Source of the DNA: Stenocarpella maydis
Lineage: Eukaryota > Ascomycota > Sordariomycetes > Diaporthales > Diaporthaceae
NCBI GenBank assembly: GCA_002270565.1
Contig: NQMI01000281.1
Coordinates: 1-23,059 of the forward strand
Direction of reading: 5' to 3'
DNA: 23,059 bases
Made by a program: the position numbers and the translations under genes. Of this stretch, positions 21,696 to 23,059 are shown piece after piece; positions within the stretch are counted from its first letter, which is position 1, and each line of letters begins with the position of its first letter. The notes under the pieces were generated by a model. It was not told where the DNA came from. It worked only from the letters and a program-made list of their open reading frames with translations, and searched no databases.

Positions 21696-22244
21696 TGTTA
21701 TGATCACACCAAACCTTTATGGGGTTCAGTAGGTAACCTGTAGGGTTTATGTTAGCAGAGCGGCGCAGAGGCGGCACGTGACTGAGTTGCAGTGCAAGAT
21801 AAAGAAAGACAACTGATTAAGATAGGTAGATCAGAAGCTTGAGGCTATCACAGATTTGTAGACTGGAATACCTTAGATTTGGACGACTTGAAGAGTCCTG
21901 TATGCTAATGAGAGCTATCTTATTGAGGATGGATGACATGGTCTATAATAAAATATTAACGACCTCTTCAACACATACACTTATAGGATGGATGAGACAG
22001 TATGAGACCGCTTCGTACGAACTACAGCAGTCCAGCATAGTAAGTCCGACTGACCGCTCCCGTCGGTTCGCTGTCGGGTCCACCCTGTCAGAAAATAATG
22101 GGTCCCATGACTAACCGCTATGAGTTATCTGAGCGTCCACTGTTGGCCTCGGGCGGAACGCTTCTGGATTTCCGACCGTGGCGCACTGGGGGTTGTCCAC
22201 TCCTGCGGTAGGTAGCAGACCCGATGGTGCGGTGTTCAATAACA
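21696..22244. mobile_element. Candidate non-autonomous element with terminal inverted repeats
   Basis: The left end TGTTATGATCACACC (21696 on) and the reverse complement of the right end, TGTTATTGAACACCGCACC (22244 back), share TGTTAT, then GA, then ACACC, with small gaps. The interior has no transposase or reverse-transcriptase frame. CACGTGAC at 21776-21783 is a motif often found in fungal LTRs. Flanking bases (CCAAG on the left, CATAG on the right) do not form a clean target-site duplication, so this may be a decayed solo LTR, a MITE or a coincidence. Confidence 0.3.
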
Positions 22245-22250
22245 CATAGT

Positions 22251-22520
22251 TGGGTGCAGGTAAACTAAGTTTAATAATTTACTAGAATAGCTACTTCTTA
22301 GTCCAAGTTACTTCTTAGTACCCTATGTTGTACTTAATTCTTTTATATTACTAGCTTCTTAATCCTATATTTAGTAGTATATATAAGGCACTCATAGTAT
22401 ATAAGCTACTAGGTGCACATAAAGTCTAGTAAATATATAGAAGGCCTACTGGGTGCATAAAGACCTACCTTAAATCTCTGGGCCTAGGTCCCGTGGCTTA
22501 TGCACTCAGAGGAAGGCTCT
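22251..22520. other. AT-rich block with duplicated motif
   Basis: AT-rich, TA-rich, non-coding. CTACTAGGTGCACATAAAG (22406-22424) recurs as CTACTGGGTGCATAAAG (22446-22462) 40 bases later, which looks like two diverged tandem copies. No gene. Confidence 0.55.
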
Positions 22521-22540
22521 TGACTCACCTATAAAAAGGC

Positions 22541-22760
22541 TATCCACGGGCCCTCTCCATGCCCCTCTAAAGGGCCCTCCATATAACTAGGGGAAAGGCC
22601 TTTAAGGGGCGTGAAAAGGGGCACGCAAATGGCCTTCCTCTGGGCGTGCAGAGGGCCCTTTGGAGGGCCTTCCTCTAGGTATAGGAGGGCAGGGCAAGAG
22701 CGGCGCCATTTGAAGGGGCCCTTTGAGGGCGTATTGAGGGGCTTGAGAGTAGGGGAGGCG
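22541..22760. repeat. GGGCCC palindrome cluster
   Basis: Four GGGCCC sites (22548, 22572, 22653 and 22717) sit in about 180 bases, several extended to AGGGCCCT, plus the perfect palindrome AAAGGCCTTT (22594-22603). GGCCTTCCTCT is repeated exactly at 22631-22641 and 22666-22676. GCACGC (22621-22626) can pair with GCGTGC (22644-22649). Long open frames run on both strands (22529-22885 minus), but they are Gly/Pro-rich translations of the repeats. It stands out sharply from the AT-rich DNA on its left. Confidence 0.75.
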
Positions 22761-23059
22761 CAAGAATTTGTAGTGTGCTGCATGCTTAATTCCTTATAGG
22801 GGCGGTGAACGAAATTGGCCGCTAGAGCCCCACGTAAATAGAGATAGCCATGTGATGCACATCCTTCTTTACTACCCCATGGCATGCTACAAAGCCTCTG
22901 TTATCCATTTTCGAATCCTTATCGTCGATATTGATGCACACCGTCCCTCAAGAAGTTCCAGGTGATTTCCAGGCACGTCAATAGTGACGTCGGCTCGCGG
23001 CCAAGATGGACGCCACTCCTCTCCGTTTGTTGGCATATTTGACGTGGGGCAAAGGGGGC
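22761..23059. other. Right edge, no gene seen
   Basis: No recognisable gene or RNA. A small perfect inverted repeat ACGTCA-ATAG-TGACGT lies at 22975-22990 and contains a CRE-like TGACGT, but no gene start is visible nearby. Confidence 0.4.

Noticed and set aside
21839..22114. 91-codon plus frame
   Set aside because: Lies inside the candidate inverted-repeat element and has no transposase or other domain features.

Overview
The window looks like an accessory, repeat-scarred stretch of a filamentous ascomycete (Pezizomycotina) nuclear genome. Four things point there: a VFA1-type gene with two fungal GT-AG introns (branch points CTAAC and GCTGAT); a nuclear tRNA-Pro gene with an intron at the usual 37/38 site; a decayed GH18 subgroup-C chitinase C-terminus; and AT-rich islands plus TAG stops of the kind left by RIP (repeat-induced point mutation). 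Gene density is very low: one tRNA gene, one altered protein gene and one pseudogene in 23 kb.

Layout. Positions 1-9240 are GC-rich and full of microsatellites and short tandem repeats. Several long open frames occur there, but none looks like a real protein. Positions 9241-14250 have a lower, mixed composition and nothing recognisable. A VFA1 (Vps4-associated protein 1) homologue lies on the minus strand at 15141-14251. Its first 38 codons, exon 2 and the start of exon 3 are good, but the conserved C-terminus is replaced by an unrelated tail. Positions 15142-17462 are again empty. At 17463-17620 there is a tRNA-Pro(CGG) gene interrupted twice: once at the canonical 37/38 site, and again in the variable loop by a 57-nt insert with GT donor, CACTAAC branch point and CAG acceptor. 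Removing both inserts gives a flawless 72-nt tRNA. From 20932 down to 18483 runs a minus-strand pseudogene of the C-terminal half of a large killer-toxin-like GH18 chitinase, with three TAG stops, one TGA and about eight frame breaks. The missing catalytic half would have lain where an AT-rich island now sits (about 20985-21560). The right end holds a 549-bp candidate element with imperfect terminal inverted repeats (21696-22244), an AT-rich block with a duplicated motif, and a GC-rich cluster of GGGCCC palindromes.

The standout is the tRNA gene. To my knowledge nuclear tRNA genes carry only introns removed by tRNA endonuclease, yet the second insert here has every hallmark of a short fungal spliceosomal intron. 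If it is removed as it appears, one Pol III transcript needs two unrelated splicing machineries. The remaining genes do not form an operon or pathway. The VFA1 copy and the chitinase remnant look like casualties of rearrangement and repeat-directed mutation.
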